This document shows, piece by piece, positions 38,892-48,079 of a DNA stretch of 64,000 bases. Made by a program: the position numbers and the translations under genes. The stretch's first letter is position 1. The number at the start of each line of letters is the position of its first letter. The notes under the pieces are model-generated. The model was not told the origin of the DNA, searched no databases, and saw only the letters and a program-made list of their open reading frames with translations. The stretch lies in NCBI GenBank assembly GCA_903832635.1, contig CAILCF010000005.1:124001-188000 (forward strand), read 5' to 3'. The DNA comes from an uncultured bacterium (GTDB taxonomy: Bacteria; Patescibacteriota; Saccharimonadia; Saccharimonadales; Saccharimonadaceae).

Positions 38892-39797
38892 ATAATTATC
38901 AACTTTGGGTGTTTCCCCATAAAGACTAATCGTGATTAGTCTAAGGTTGGTGTCAGATAAATTATTGGAAAGAGCATAGTATTTCGCAGCAAATTTCATT
39001 TGACGAAGTTTTTTTGTTGATAGCGCTGACAACCCGTCGCCATGGTTAGAAGTTTTTCGGTATTTTACTTCGCAAAAATATATTACGTCATCTTTTTGCG
39101 AAACAATATCGATTTCGCAATATTTTGTTTTCCAATTTCTTTCAATTATTTCGTGCCCAAGATTTTGAAGGTACGATGATGCAACATTCTCTGCATTGTC
39201 ACCAATTTGTTTAGTTGTCTCGACTGAAGGTTTTTTTAACTTTTTTATTGGCGAAAACGACATCCGATGAATTTTAGTTACTCCGAATTTATGAATTTCA
39301 TTACTGTGATCCTTGGTCCCATAACCGACATGTTTTTTGAAATTATAACCCTTATGTTTTTTGTCCATGGTCGCCATATAATTATCCCTGGCTACTTTGG
39401 CAACGATTGACGCCGCCGATACACAAGGAATCAGTAAATCTGCTTTTTTTATAGTCGTGACAAATTGTTCTTTGTTGGTGTCTTTTAGAAAATTTACTGT
39501 ACCGTCAATAATAATTTCACTATATGGTGTTTTAATCTTCTGTACTGCTCGTTTCGTAGCTAGTTTAAGTGACTCGGCCAACCCAATCTCGTCAATTTCG
39601 GCTGGTCCAACCCAACCCAATCCAATCCCCTTGGCTTTTTCGCGGATTTCGATGTCAAGCTGTTCACGTCGCTTCTTTGATAATTTCTTACTGTCAGTTA
39701 ATCCCTCAATAATTTCACCGCCTAAAACTACAGCCCCAACCACTAGCGGCCCAGCCCACGACCCTCGCCCCACTTCATCAATACCTAGAATCATCAA
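38877..39797 (-). CDS. rnhB: RNase HII fused to C-terminal YraN/UPF0102 nuclease-like domain
   Basis: ILGIDEVGRGSWAGPLVVGAVVL..TDSKKLSKKRRE..ASIVAKVARD then GDNAENVASSYLQNLGHEIIERNWKTKYCEIDIVSQKDDVIYFCEVKYRK. Confidence 0.93.
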   Translation of the reverse strand: MMILGIDEVGRGSWAGPLVVGAVVLGGEIIEGLTDSKKLSKKRREQLDIEIREKAKGIGLGWVGPAEIDEIGLAESLKLATKRAVQKIKTPYSEIIIDGTVNFLKDTNKEQFVTTIKKADLLIPCVSAASIVAKVARDNYMATMDKKHKGYNFKKHVGYGTKDHSNEIHKFGVTKIHRMSFSPIKKLKKPSVETTKQIGDNAENVASSYLQNLGHEIIERNWKTKYCEIDIVSQKDDVIYFCEVKYRKTSNHGDGLSALSTKKLRQMKFAAKYYALSNNLSDTNLRLITISLYGETPKVDNYLEID

Positions 39798-39802
39798 GTA
39801 TT

Positions 39803-40324
39803 TTATTGTTCTGTATGCCGAGCTTCGACTTCGGCTTGGAGGGCTTCGAGTTTTGCTTCTTCGGCGGCTTTTTCAGCTGCTTTCGCCTCGGCATCAAGTT
39901 TTGCCTGTTCTTTTAGACGTGCTTCTTCGGCTTCGGCTGCTTCATCACGAACATCATTAACACTTTCGCGATCAAAATTCTGATTTTTTAGACGTGCGCT
40001 TTTACCACTGCGCTTTCGCAAATAACTTAGGAAATTTCGGCGAACTTTTGAACGCCTAACGACTTCGATTTTTTCAACAAGTGGGCTATGAATCAAAAAA
40101 CTTTTTTCAACACCGACGCCGCTAGCAATTTTACGAACAGTAATTCGTGAAGTGTGCGAATTTTTACGGTCTGTTCGAATAACTACACCTTCGAAAATCT
40201 GAATACGTTCTTTGGCACCTTCCTTAATTTTTTGATGCACTCGAACAGTGTCGCCACTACGGACTTCAACTACATTAGGCTTTTTTTGGGCTTCATTAAC
40301 CTTGTTAATTAATTCAAAACTCAT
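39803..40324 (-). CDS. rplS: 50S ribosomal protein L19 with acidic C-terminal extension
   Basis: VRSGDTVRVHQKIKEGAKERIQIFEGVVI, ITVRKIASGVGVEKSFLIHSPLVEKIEVVRRSKVRRNFLSYLRKRSGKSAR. Confidence 0.96.
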   Translation of the reverse strand: MSFELINKVNEAQKKPNVVEVRSGDTVRVHQKIKEGAKERIQIFEGVVIRTDRKNSHTSRITVRKIASGVGVEKSFLIHSPLVEKIEVVRRSKVRRNFLSYLRKRSGKSARLKNQNFDRESVNDVRDEAAEAEEARLKEQAKLDAEAKAAEKAAEEAKLEALQAEVEARHTEQ

Positions 40325-40406
40325 TTTCTTCTCGCTTTAATATTTATAAAATCAATCAACTAACAACTATACCACAGTGGTGAGAATATTAAAAGAGGTA
40401 GTTAGA

Positions 40407-42029
40407 TTAAATTTCCCGATTTATTTCATCCAGGGTTGTTTCCCCACGGAGGGCGGCCAATACACCATTTTCAAGCAGTGTGACCATGCCAGCATTTCTG
40501 GCAGTTGTTTCAATAATTTCAGTATGAACATCTGCTTCATCACCTCTTAGGAACCGCTGGATAGACTCTCCGACAACCATCTGCTCCATTATGACAATTC
40601 TGCCCGAAAAACCGAATGGCGAGGCTTCGCTAACAACCGGTTTCCAAAGTTTGAAATTCGTTAAGTCTGGTTTTTCAATATGTGACGGTAAATCTTTTAA
40701 TGCATCGATAACCCATTTTTTGGTTGCTTCATCCGGTTCATACTCTTCCTTGGTTGTATCATCCAATCTTCTGACTAGCCGCTGTGCAATAACCAGTCGT
40801 ATTGAACTGCTAAAGATTGGGTTTACTCCAATCATGTCAATCATACGACTAAACGCAGCCGATGTAGAGTTTGCATGGAAACTTGACAGCACTAAATGAC
40901 CGGTAATTGAAGCTTGTATAGCTGTCTTGGCAGTGTCTGCGTCTCTGATTTCGCCAACCATCACAACATCCGGGTCAAGTCGAAGAACTGCACGCAAACC
41001 ATCTGCAAAACTGTGTCCAGCTTCGGTATTAATTGGAATCTGAGTAATACCGGAAATGCCATATTCAACCGGGTCTTCCAATGTAATAATTTTGCGAGTT
41101 GACGTATTTAATGCATTGATAATACTGTACAGGGTTGTAGATTTACCACTCCCAGTAGGGCCAACCATTAAAACCATTCCCCGCGGATGACTGATAATTT
41201 CATCTATCTGTTGGCGTTCGGTTTTACCCATATGTAATCTATCCAGATTTAACATCGATTCATCAAAATTAAATAATCGGAGGACAGCATCCTGCCCATA
41301 TATTGTTGGGACGGTTTCAACACGAATATTCAATAGATGTGTTACTCCATCCTTGATAAGTTCTTTTTGCATATGACCTGATTGCGGTTCGGTTGATGCT
41401 GTCGATAAATTGGCCCGTGATGCAAGTGTACTTAGAATTACACGATAACGATCGTTATCCAAATCTGCAACCGGATGCAATACACCGTCAATTCGCATCC
41501 GAATACGCATATCGGTTCGCTGATTTTCAATATGAATGTCGCTGGCGTTAAGATGGTCTGCCTGGGTAATTAAATAGTCAAATATCTCATCACTACCAAC
41601 TGAGTTTAATGTTTTACTTACTTCCGCTATCGTGTTGCTATCACCTTCTTTGGCAATTTTTATATCATCATGAACGACTTTGATAACCGGATCATAACGG
41701 TCCATCAAAGCTTTATATCCGCTATTACTAATTAATAAAAATTGTACACTTTTCCCAATGTCATTATATTGCTTGGTTAGCTCGGAAATATATGACTGGG
41801 GTGTTTGAGTTGTAATCCCGAATTGCCACGTTTGACTTTCGTTACCACCTATAAGTGGTACAACCCTGTCTTTGTGCATCGTCAAAATGTCAATAACGTC
41901 CTTGACAAGAGGAATCGTTTTTTCAATATCGCGAGTATCAAAATATTGAATTCCTAAAATAGCCGCACGCTGTGTAGTTGTTTGTTCGTCCAGTTCGCGT
42001 TTTTCTTGTTGGACCTTGTCTTCTTCCAC
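40407..42029 (-). CDS. pilB: Type IV pilus assembly ATPase (PilB/GspE family), GTG start
   Basis: VGPTGSGKSTTLYSIINAL, TLEDPVEYGISGITQIPIN, LRAVLRLDPDVVMVGEIRDADTAKTAIQASITGHLV. Confidence 0.93.
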   Translation of the reverse strand: MEEDKVQQEKRELDEQTTTQRAAILGIQYFDTRDIEKTIPLVKDVIDILTMHKDRVVPLIGGNESQTWQFGITTQTPQSYISELTKQYNDIGKSVQFLLISNSGYKALMDRYDPVIKVVHDDIKIAKEGDSNTIAEVSKTLNSVGSDEIFDYLITQADHLNASDIHIENQRTDMRIRMRIDGVLHPVADLDNDRYRVILSTLASRANLSTASTEPQSGHMQKELIKDGVTHLLNIRVETVPTIYGQDAVLRLFNFDESMLNLDRLHMGKTERQQIDEIISHPRGMVLMVGPTGSGKSTTLYSIINALNTSTRKIITLEDPVEYGISGITQIPINTEAGHSFADGLRAVLRLDPDVVMVGEIRDADTAKTAIQASITGHLVLSSFHANSTSAAFSRMIDMIGVNPIFSSSIRLVIAQRLVRRLDDTTKEEYEPDEATKKWVIDALKDLPSHIEKPDLTNFKLWKPVVSEASPFGFSGRIVIMEQMVVGESIQRFLRGDEADVHTEIIETTARNAGMVTLLENGVLAALRGETTLDEINREI

Positions 42030-42082
42030 TATGCCTATTACTATAGCAAATTGCTTGTGGTTTTTATAGGGTAATGTGGTGC

Positions 42083-42088
42083 TACAAT
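42083..42088 (+). promoter_or_regulatory. -10 hexamer TACAAT 6 nt before trmH-like ATG (leaderless-type)
   Basis: TACAAT-ATCAAC-ATG. Confidence 0.45.
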
Positions 42089-42094
42089 ATCAAC

Positions 42095-42583
42095 ATGGTT
42101 AAAGTAATCGTAATAGCACACAATATTCGTTCAACCCACAACATCGGTTCAATATTCCGAACCTGTGAAGGTTTTGGCGTTTCAAAAATTATTTTCAGTG
42201 GATACAGCCCTTACCCAAGGCTTTCTGTGAAAGAGACTCGCCTGCCACATCTTGTTGAAAAGTTAACTACCCAAATTCATAAAACAGCTCTTGGGGCGGA
42301 AACAATGGTACTTTTTGAATATTTGGAAAATGTTGATTATATATCGCTAAAAAAATCTGGTTATACAATTGTTGGCTTGGAACAGGATAGTCGAAGTGTA
42401 ATGTTGAATAAATTTAAATGCCCTTCGAAAATTGCACTGGTATTAGGAGAAGAAGTTCATGGTTTAACAAAAGAAATTGTTGATTCCTGCGACACATTGG
42501 TTGAAATACCAATGTCGGGTCAGAAAGAATCATTTAATGTGAGTGTTGCAGCCGGAATTGCACTATACGCAATCACTACTTGA
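42095..42583 (+). CDS. TrmH/SpoU-family RNA methyltransferase
   Basis: HNIRSTHNIGSIFRTCEGFGVSKIIFSG, LVLGEEVHGLTKEIVD, EIPMSGQKESFNVSVAAGIALYA; stop is TGA. Confidence 0.92.
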   Translation: MVKVIVIAHNIRSTHNIGSIFRTCEGFGVSKIIFSGYSPYPRLSVKETRLPHLVEKLTTQIHKTALGAETMVLFEYLENVDYISLKKSGYTIVGLEQDSRSVMLNKFKCPSKIALVLGEEVHGLTKEIVDSCDTLVEIPMSGQKESFNVSVAAGIALYAITT

Positions 42584-45500
42584 CGACAACCTTATCTTTC
42601 CCTAAAAGTTGTGATAAATCCATAACAAGTTCTTTACTTAAATCAACTTTGAATGGAAGCTTGATAGCTGATTTCTTTTCTTCTCCAAGAACCAACACTA
42701 TATCTGACTCTCCAACGTAATCATTACAGACCTTTTTTAGAGATAATAACGATTCATGATCGTCTGGATCATTTATATGAACATATAACTTTTTAGTTGT
42801 TGGTGGTTTTATGGTTATCTGTTCTGATGCAATTCGTTTTGTTTGTACGCTATTAATTTTATCGACTTTTGGTTTAGACATTTTTATCCCATTAGGTTTA
42901 TAATCTTTAAGTTCCTGGTCGCTAACAAACTGGATATCATCTGCAATAATTTTTGCATCAGACCCAATATTCCCATCACGGTCTTTTCCGTTAATCTTGC
43001 CCTCAACACGAACAACGGCATCTCGAATTAGTTTTTGACCGATTTTTTCATAAAGATTTGGAAAAACTACGACTTCAGCTTCGCCATTTTTGTCCTCAAT
43101 CCCAACAAAGGCCATTTTTGATTGATTTTTTGTAACTATTGTACGAACCGTCGATATTAAACCGCCAACTGTCAATGTTTTCCCATCCATATCAGACGTA
43201 AGTTTAATTAATGGAATAGTTTGTTCTTCGAAATACGAATCATAATTATCAAGTGGATGTGCACTGATATACAGACCCATCAACTCTCTTTCCCACGCAA
43301 GTCGCTCTCTGTCTGAATGTTTAATCGGAGATGTTTGCAGATTCATCGTCGGTTGAATTTGTGACACGTCATCCATATCACCAAATAAATCGGTTTGGCC
43401 ACTAATTGCTTCCTTTTGTAATTTTGACGCGAAAGCTTGAATCGTATCCAAACTGAATAATAAATCGGACCTGTCACCCAAACTATCAAAACCACCTGAT
43501 TTTATTAGTGATTCCCATGCTTTTTTGTTAAACCGACTGGTATTCACCCGCTTTGCAAAATCTTCGACACTTTTAAATTTCCCGTCTTTGTCACGAGTCC
43601 TTAGAATCTCTTCGACAGCACCGACTCCGACTCCCTTTACTGCTGCCATTCCAAATCTAATTTCATTTTTCCCAGGAACGATAGCAAACTCGACAAAGCC
43701 TTCATTGACGTCGGGTGGCAATACGGTAATTCCCATATGTTTGCATTCATTAATTTCAATTGCAAGACGGTCAATATCGTTTTGGTCGCTAGTCATCAAG
43801 GCTGCCATAAAAGCTTCGGGGTAATGTGCTTTCAGATAAGCAGTCCAATAAGCAATTAGTCCATAGCAAGCAGCATGTGACTTATTGAAACAGTAATTAG
43901 CAAACTCTTCCAGTTGCGTCCAGAATTTCTCTGCTAGTTTTGGGTCTGCTTGGCTGTATTTAACGGCACCTTCGATAAATTCGGTGCGCATTTTTTTCAT
44001 CAAATCCATTTTCTTTTTACCAACAGCTTTTCGCAAAGTATCCGATTGGCCACCAGTAAAACCGGCAAAGTCTTTTGATATTTGCATAAATTGTTCTTGG
44101 TAAACTAATATTCCATAAGTTGGTGATAATGCATTTTCGAATTTTGGATGTAAAAATGAAATTTTTTCCTTGCCGTGTTTGCGTTTAATAAAACTGTTAA
44201 TAAATTGCATTGGACCTGGCCTATATAGCGCCACCATAGCAATAATATCGTCAAATTTTGTCGGTATCAAATCGCGCAGGTATCTTTTCATACCTGCAGA
44301 CTCAAGCTGAAAAACTCCGGTAGTATCACCACGTTGAAGTAATTCATAAGTTGCGATGTCATCCAGAGGTAAATTATCCAAATCAATTTCAGTTTTATAA
44401 ACTTTTTTTACAATCCGCAGTGCGTTATTAATCGTTGTTAGGTTAGAAAGCCCCAGGAAATCAATCTTTAAAAGCCCCAGATCTTCAACAGGTCCCATTG
44501 GATACTGGGTAGATATTACTCCTTTTTGAGCCATCTCGAGAGGTATGAATTTTACAATATCGTCCGGTGCAATTACCACACCGGCGGCATGAACCCCATG
44601 TGAACGAATAGTTCCTTCAAGCCGAATTGCAAAATCAATAACTTTTTTTGAAACCGGATTCGATTCGTATTCGGTTTTTAAGTCTGCATCCTTCACAACA
44701 CTTACACTAAGTGGTATATGCTTGCCTTGAGCAGGCGGAGGAATCATTTTCGACAATCGGTCTGCTTCGGCATAGGGCACTTCTAAAACTCTAGCCACAT
44801 CGCGTACAGCTGCTCTTGCAGCCATTCTCCCAAATGTTACAATATTTGCGACCCTCTCCGCACCGTATTTTTCAGCACAATAAGCAATAACTTCATCGCG
44901 TCGGGTATCCTGAATATCGATATCAAAATCAGGCATACTAATTCGGTCTGGATTTAGGAATCTTTCAAAAAGGAGGTTGTATTTTAAAGGGTCCAGTTCT
45001 GTAATTCGTGTAGCATAGGCTAATATAGAGCCGGCTCCGCTACCTCGACCGGGCCCAAAAATAATACCATGATCTTTTCCCCAATTGATATAATCTTGAA
45101 CAATCAAGAAATAGCCATTGAATGCCATCCTATCTACAACACCAAGTTCATATTCGGCACGTTCCATAACGTTGCCAGGAATATATCTTTTTGCTTCGGC
45201 AATTGATAATTTTTCCGTATCAGTTCGTTTTATGCCACCATAGCGCCAAGCCAAACCGCGAAAAACAAGTTCGTCTAAATATGATTTTTCACTTTTTCCT
45301 TCCGGAGTTGGGAACACCGGAATTAGCATTCCACCCAGCTCTAATTTAACATCACATCTGTCAGCAATTTTTTTAGTGTTTTTGATTGCATCAGGGAAAT
45401 CTTTACCCCATTTGGAAATAATTTCATTCGGATCAGTAACATGCAAATCAAATTCTCGAAAGCTCATTCTATCAGTTTCGGACAAGAAAGATCCCGTACC

Positions 45501-46187
45501 GACACATAACAATATCTCCTGGGCTTCTTTATCGTCATGAACTAAATAATGGCCATCGTTACTAACGACCAATGGTACATTAATTTCTTTGGATAATTTT
45601 TGTAGTCCCTTATTGACTTTTAACTGTTCGTCCCAATCATGGTTTTGCATCTCTAAATAATAGCGATCACCAAAAACCGACTTATACCATAGTGCAACAT
45701 CCTTGGCTGATTGGTAATCGTCGTTTCGAAGACTTTTACCAACTTCCCCCCCAGCACATCCAGACAGCACAATTAAACCTTCGTTATATTTTTTCAAAAG
45801 TTCGTGATCGATACGGGGTTTATAATACATTCCTTCTAATTGTGCCAAACTGCTTAATTCCATCAGGTTCTGATAACCCTGCTTGTTCATTGCAAGTATT
45901 GTCAGATGAAACCTAGCCTTATCTTTGGTAGGGTCACGATCATAACGTGATCTGGTTGCTACATACGCCTCCATACCAATAATAGGTTTTACCCCAGAAT
46001 CAATGGCTGCCTTATAAAATTCAATACTTCCAGACATAGTCCCATGGTCGGTTATCGCTACTGCAGTCATACCATAATCTTTTACTAATTTAATTAGATC
46101 AGGAATTTTCGTTAGACCATCTAACAGACTATGATGCGTGTGATTATGAAGATGAACATAATCTGATACCTTTAAATTAACCCCCAT
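42576..46187 (-). CDS. dnaE: DNA polymerase III subunit alpha
   Basis: PHP domain HNHTHHSLLDGLTKI, GPGRGSGAGSILAYATRITELDPLKYNLLFERFLNPDRISMPDFDID, HGVHAAGVVIAP. Confidence 0.97.
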   Translation of the reverse strand: MGVNLKVSDYVHLHNHTHHSLLDGLTKIPDLIKLVKDYGMTAVAITDHGTMSGSIEFYKAAIDSGVKPIIGMEAYVATRSRYDRDPTKDKARFHLTILAMNKQGYQNLMELSSLAQLEGMYYKPRIDHELLKKYNEGLIVLSGCAGGEVGKSLRNDDYQSAKDVALWYKSVFGDRYYLEMQNHDWDEQLKVNKGLQKLSKEINVPLVVSNDGHYLVHDDKEAQEILLCVGTGSFLSETDRMSFREFDLHVTDPNEIISKWGKDFPDAIKNTKKIADRCDVKLELGGMLIPVFPTPEGKSEKSYLDELVFRGLAWRYGGIKRTDTEKLSIAEAKRYIPGNVMERAEYELGVVDRMAFNGYFLIVQDYINWGKDHGIIFGPGRGSGAGSILAYATRITELDPLKYNLLFERFLNPDRISMPDFDIDIQDTRRDEVIAYCAEKYGAERVANIVTFGRMAARAAVRDVARVLEVPYAEADRLSKMIPPPAQGKHIPLSVSVVKDADLKTEYESNPVSKKVIDFAIRLEGTIRSHGVHAAGVVIAPDDIVKFIPLEMAQKGVISTQYPMGPVEDLGLLKIDFLGLSNLTTINNALRIVKKVYKTEIDLDNLPLDDIATYELLQRGDTTGVFQLESAGMKRYLRDLIPTKFDDIIAMVALYRPGPMQFINSFIKRKHGKEKISFLHPKFENALSPTYGILVYQEQFMQISKDFAGFTGGQSDTLRKAVGKKKMDLMKKMRTEFIEGAVKYSQADPKLAEKFWTQLEEFANYCFNKSHAACYGLIAYWTAYLKAHYPEAFMAALMTSDQNDIDRLAIEINECKHMGITVLPPDVNEGFVEFAIVPGKNEIRFGMAAVKGVGVGAVEEILRTRDKDGKFKSVEDFAKRVNTSRFNKKAWESLIKSGGFDSLGDRSDLLFSLDTIQAFASKLQKEAISGQTDLFGDMDDVSQIQPTMNLQTSPIKHSDRERLAWERELMGLYISAHPLDNYDSYFEEQTIPLIKLTSDMDGKTLTVGGLISTVRTIVTKNQSKMAFVGIEDKNGEAEVVVFPNLYEKIGQKLIRDAVVRVEGKINGKDRDGNIGSDAKIIADDIQFVSDQELKDYKPNGIKMSKPKVDKINSVQTKRIASEQITIKPPTTKKLYVHINDPDDHESLLSLKKVCNDYVGESDIVLVLGEEKKSAIKLPFKVDLSKELVMDLSQLLGKDKVVVK

Positions 46188-46260
46188 GTGTACTACTAGT
46201 ATACCTAACCTTAACCTGGTTTGTCTGTAGTAAAAACAACTTAAGAATAATTGCTATTAA

Positions 46261-46521
46261 TTATTTCATTGCATTAATAATATTTCGAATATACTCACCA
46301 ATGTATGGAAGTGTGTCAAACATACCTAAAACCCAAATTACAAAAGCTACCAAGACTGTACCACCAAGTAAAGTCCCAAATCCAAAAAATATTCCGCGAG
46401 TAAAGTTCATCCAATATATTTGAACTCGAGAACGGTGAAAGTCATTAAATAACTCCTCAAGTAATGCACGCCGAGCGCCATTTTCGTTGTCATTATTTAT
46501 TTTTGTTTTTAATTTAACCAT
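46261..46521 (-). CDS. Small membrane protein, DUF5665-like
   Basis: VQIYWMNFTRGIFFGFGTLLGGTVLVAFVIWVLGMFDTLPYIGEYI. Confidence 0.7.
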   Translation of the reverse strand: MVKLKTKINNDNENGARRALLEELFNDFHRSRVQIYWMNFTRGIFFGFGTLLGGTVLVAFVIWVLGMFDTLPYIGEYIRNIINAMK

Positions 46522-46550
46522 ATTTCAACTATTCGTTTTGCATATAATTT

Positions 46551-46862
46551 TTACTTGTCTTTGTCAAAAAAGCCTTTTTTTGCACCTTCTACTGCACGTT
46601 CCGACCGTTCCTTTAGCTCCATCGCCTCAGATTTTGCTTTCTCTGTCATCTGTTGGGCTTTGATTTTTGCATCTTTTGAGAAATCTGCTGCTTTGTTAGC
46701 AGCTATTTCAGCCTTCTTTGCAGCTTCTGCTTTAACTTTTTCTGCCTTGGCTGCTAGTTCTGCTCTCGTTTCTTTTCCACTTTTTGGTGCCGTTAAGATG
46801 CCAGTTGCAAAACCTGCAGCTGCTCCGATTAATGCACCGATTGCAAATTTACCTTTTGACAT
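46551..46862 (-). CDS. YtxH-domain protein
   Basis: FAIGALIGAAAGFATGILTAPKSGKETRAELAAKAEK plus Ala/Lys coiled coil. Confidence 0.8.
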   Translation of the reverse strand: MSKGKFAIGALIGAAAGFATGILTAPKSGKETRAELAAKAEKVKAEAAKKAEIAANKAADFSKDAKIKAQQMTEKAKSEAMELKERSERAVEGAKKGFFDKDK

Positions 46863-46864
46863 AG

Positions 46865-47125
46865 TTATTCTTCTCCCTTCTTACTTTTTTTCATTTTTTT
46901 AAATATACTATTTATTGTTTCTGCAATAAAAATTGGTTGGACGACCTTGGAGACTTTTTTTACTACGGAACCAAAATCTTCAATAGTTTGTTCAGCGGAG
47001 GTGGTAATTTTACGAATTTGGCGCGTTAAAACGATTAAATATACTAATAAAACAATTCCTACAATCAAAAAGATAGTCAATACCACCGATAGCATGATTA
47101 CAAGAACTTCTGCCGATGAGTCCAT
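46865..47125 (-). CDS. Small membrane protein, DUF948-like
   Basis: Single TM VVLTIFLIVGIVLLVYLIVLTRQIRKITTSAEQTI. Confidence 0.5.
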   Translation of the reverse strand: MDSSAEVLVIMLSVVLTIFLIVGIVLLVYLIVLTRQIRKITTSAEQTIEDFGSVVKKVSKVVQPIFIAETINSIFKKMKKSKKGEE

Positions 47126-47203
47126 AATTAGTTTCCTTTATAGCTTTAAATTACTAGTTTACCCTTCTTTATAATAGTCTGATTTAATTAAATTAGCAAA
47201 CGC

Positions 47204-48079
47204 TTACTTTAAACGTTCTCGAAGGTATATTTCAAAATCCGGTCCAAATTTTTGATTGTCTAATGCTTCGTCAACCAATGCTTGCAAATATTTCATTGGG
47301 TCCCCGGTATCATGCCAAACACCGTCGATTGCACATCCATACACCTCATCACTATGCATTAGTTCAATAATACTATCTGCTAACATGATTTCACCGTTAT
47401 TACCTACTTTCTTCATTGCTACTAAAGGCAGAATGTCTGGTGACAATAAAAAGCTACCAGCTGAAGCAAGATTTGATGGAGTGTTTTCTTCACCTGGTTT
47501 TTCAACAAAATTTTTTAGTCTGTATAATCTGTCATAAACTTGTTCTCCAGTTTCAACCATCCCATATTTATCGGCATCTTTTTTATCGACTTCAACTAGT
47601 GAAATTACTGATTTTCCTGTTTTATTATAAGCATCTTTTAATTGGATTGGCCAAGGTTTGCTTGTCATAAAATAATCATCTGGGAAAAACACAAAAAAAG
47701 GCTCATTTTCATCAATCAAATGCATTGCTTCAATCACCGGCATAGCACTGCCATAGCCTTCGCCTTTTTGTCTGATATAAATAAAATTAGCAAGTTCTGC
47801 TATTGCCTGAATTTGATCTGCCATTTCGTTCTTGCCACTTAAACGTAGCTTTGCCTCAAGTTCAAAACTACGATCAAAATGATCCTCGATAGATCGCTTT
47901 GTACTTCCGGTAACAATAATCACGTCAGTTACCCCGGCTTTTACAGCTTGTTCCACTATGAGCTGAACTATTGGTTTGTCAATTATTGGTAACATTTCTT
48001 TGGGCATTGCTTTTGTCTGCGGCAAAAAACGTGTGCCCAGTCCAGCGGCACAAATAATTGCTTTGGTTGGTTGTTTCAT
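47204..48079 (-). CDS. galU: UTP-glucose-1-phosphate uridylyltransferase
   Basis: KAIICAAGLGTRFLPQTKAMPKEMLPIIDKPIVQLIVEQAV, FFPDDYFMTS, GVWHDTGDPMKYLQA. Confidence 0.95.
   Translation of the reverse strand: MKQPTKAIICAAGLGTRFLPQTKAMPKEMLPIIDKPIVQLIVEQAVKAGVTDVIIVTGSTKRSIEDHFDRSFELEAKLRLSGKNEMADQIQAIAELANFIYIRQKGEGYGSAMPVIEAMHLIDENEPFFVFFPDDYFMTSKPWPIQLKDAYNKTGKSVISLVEVDKKDADKYGMVETGEQVYDRLYRLKNFVEKPGEENTPSNLASAGSFLLSPDILPLVAMKKVGNNGEIMLADSIIELMHSDEVYGCAIDGVWHDTGDPMKYLQALVDEALDNQKFGPDFEIYLRERLK

Noticed and set aside
42581-42583. Possible alternative genetic code (UGA = Gly, code 25) given CPR-like content
   Set aside because: The trmH-like gene ends naturally at TGA, several operon junctions use ATGA overlaps, and no in-frame TGA is needed in any conserved gene, so the standard code fits.
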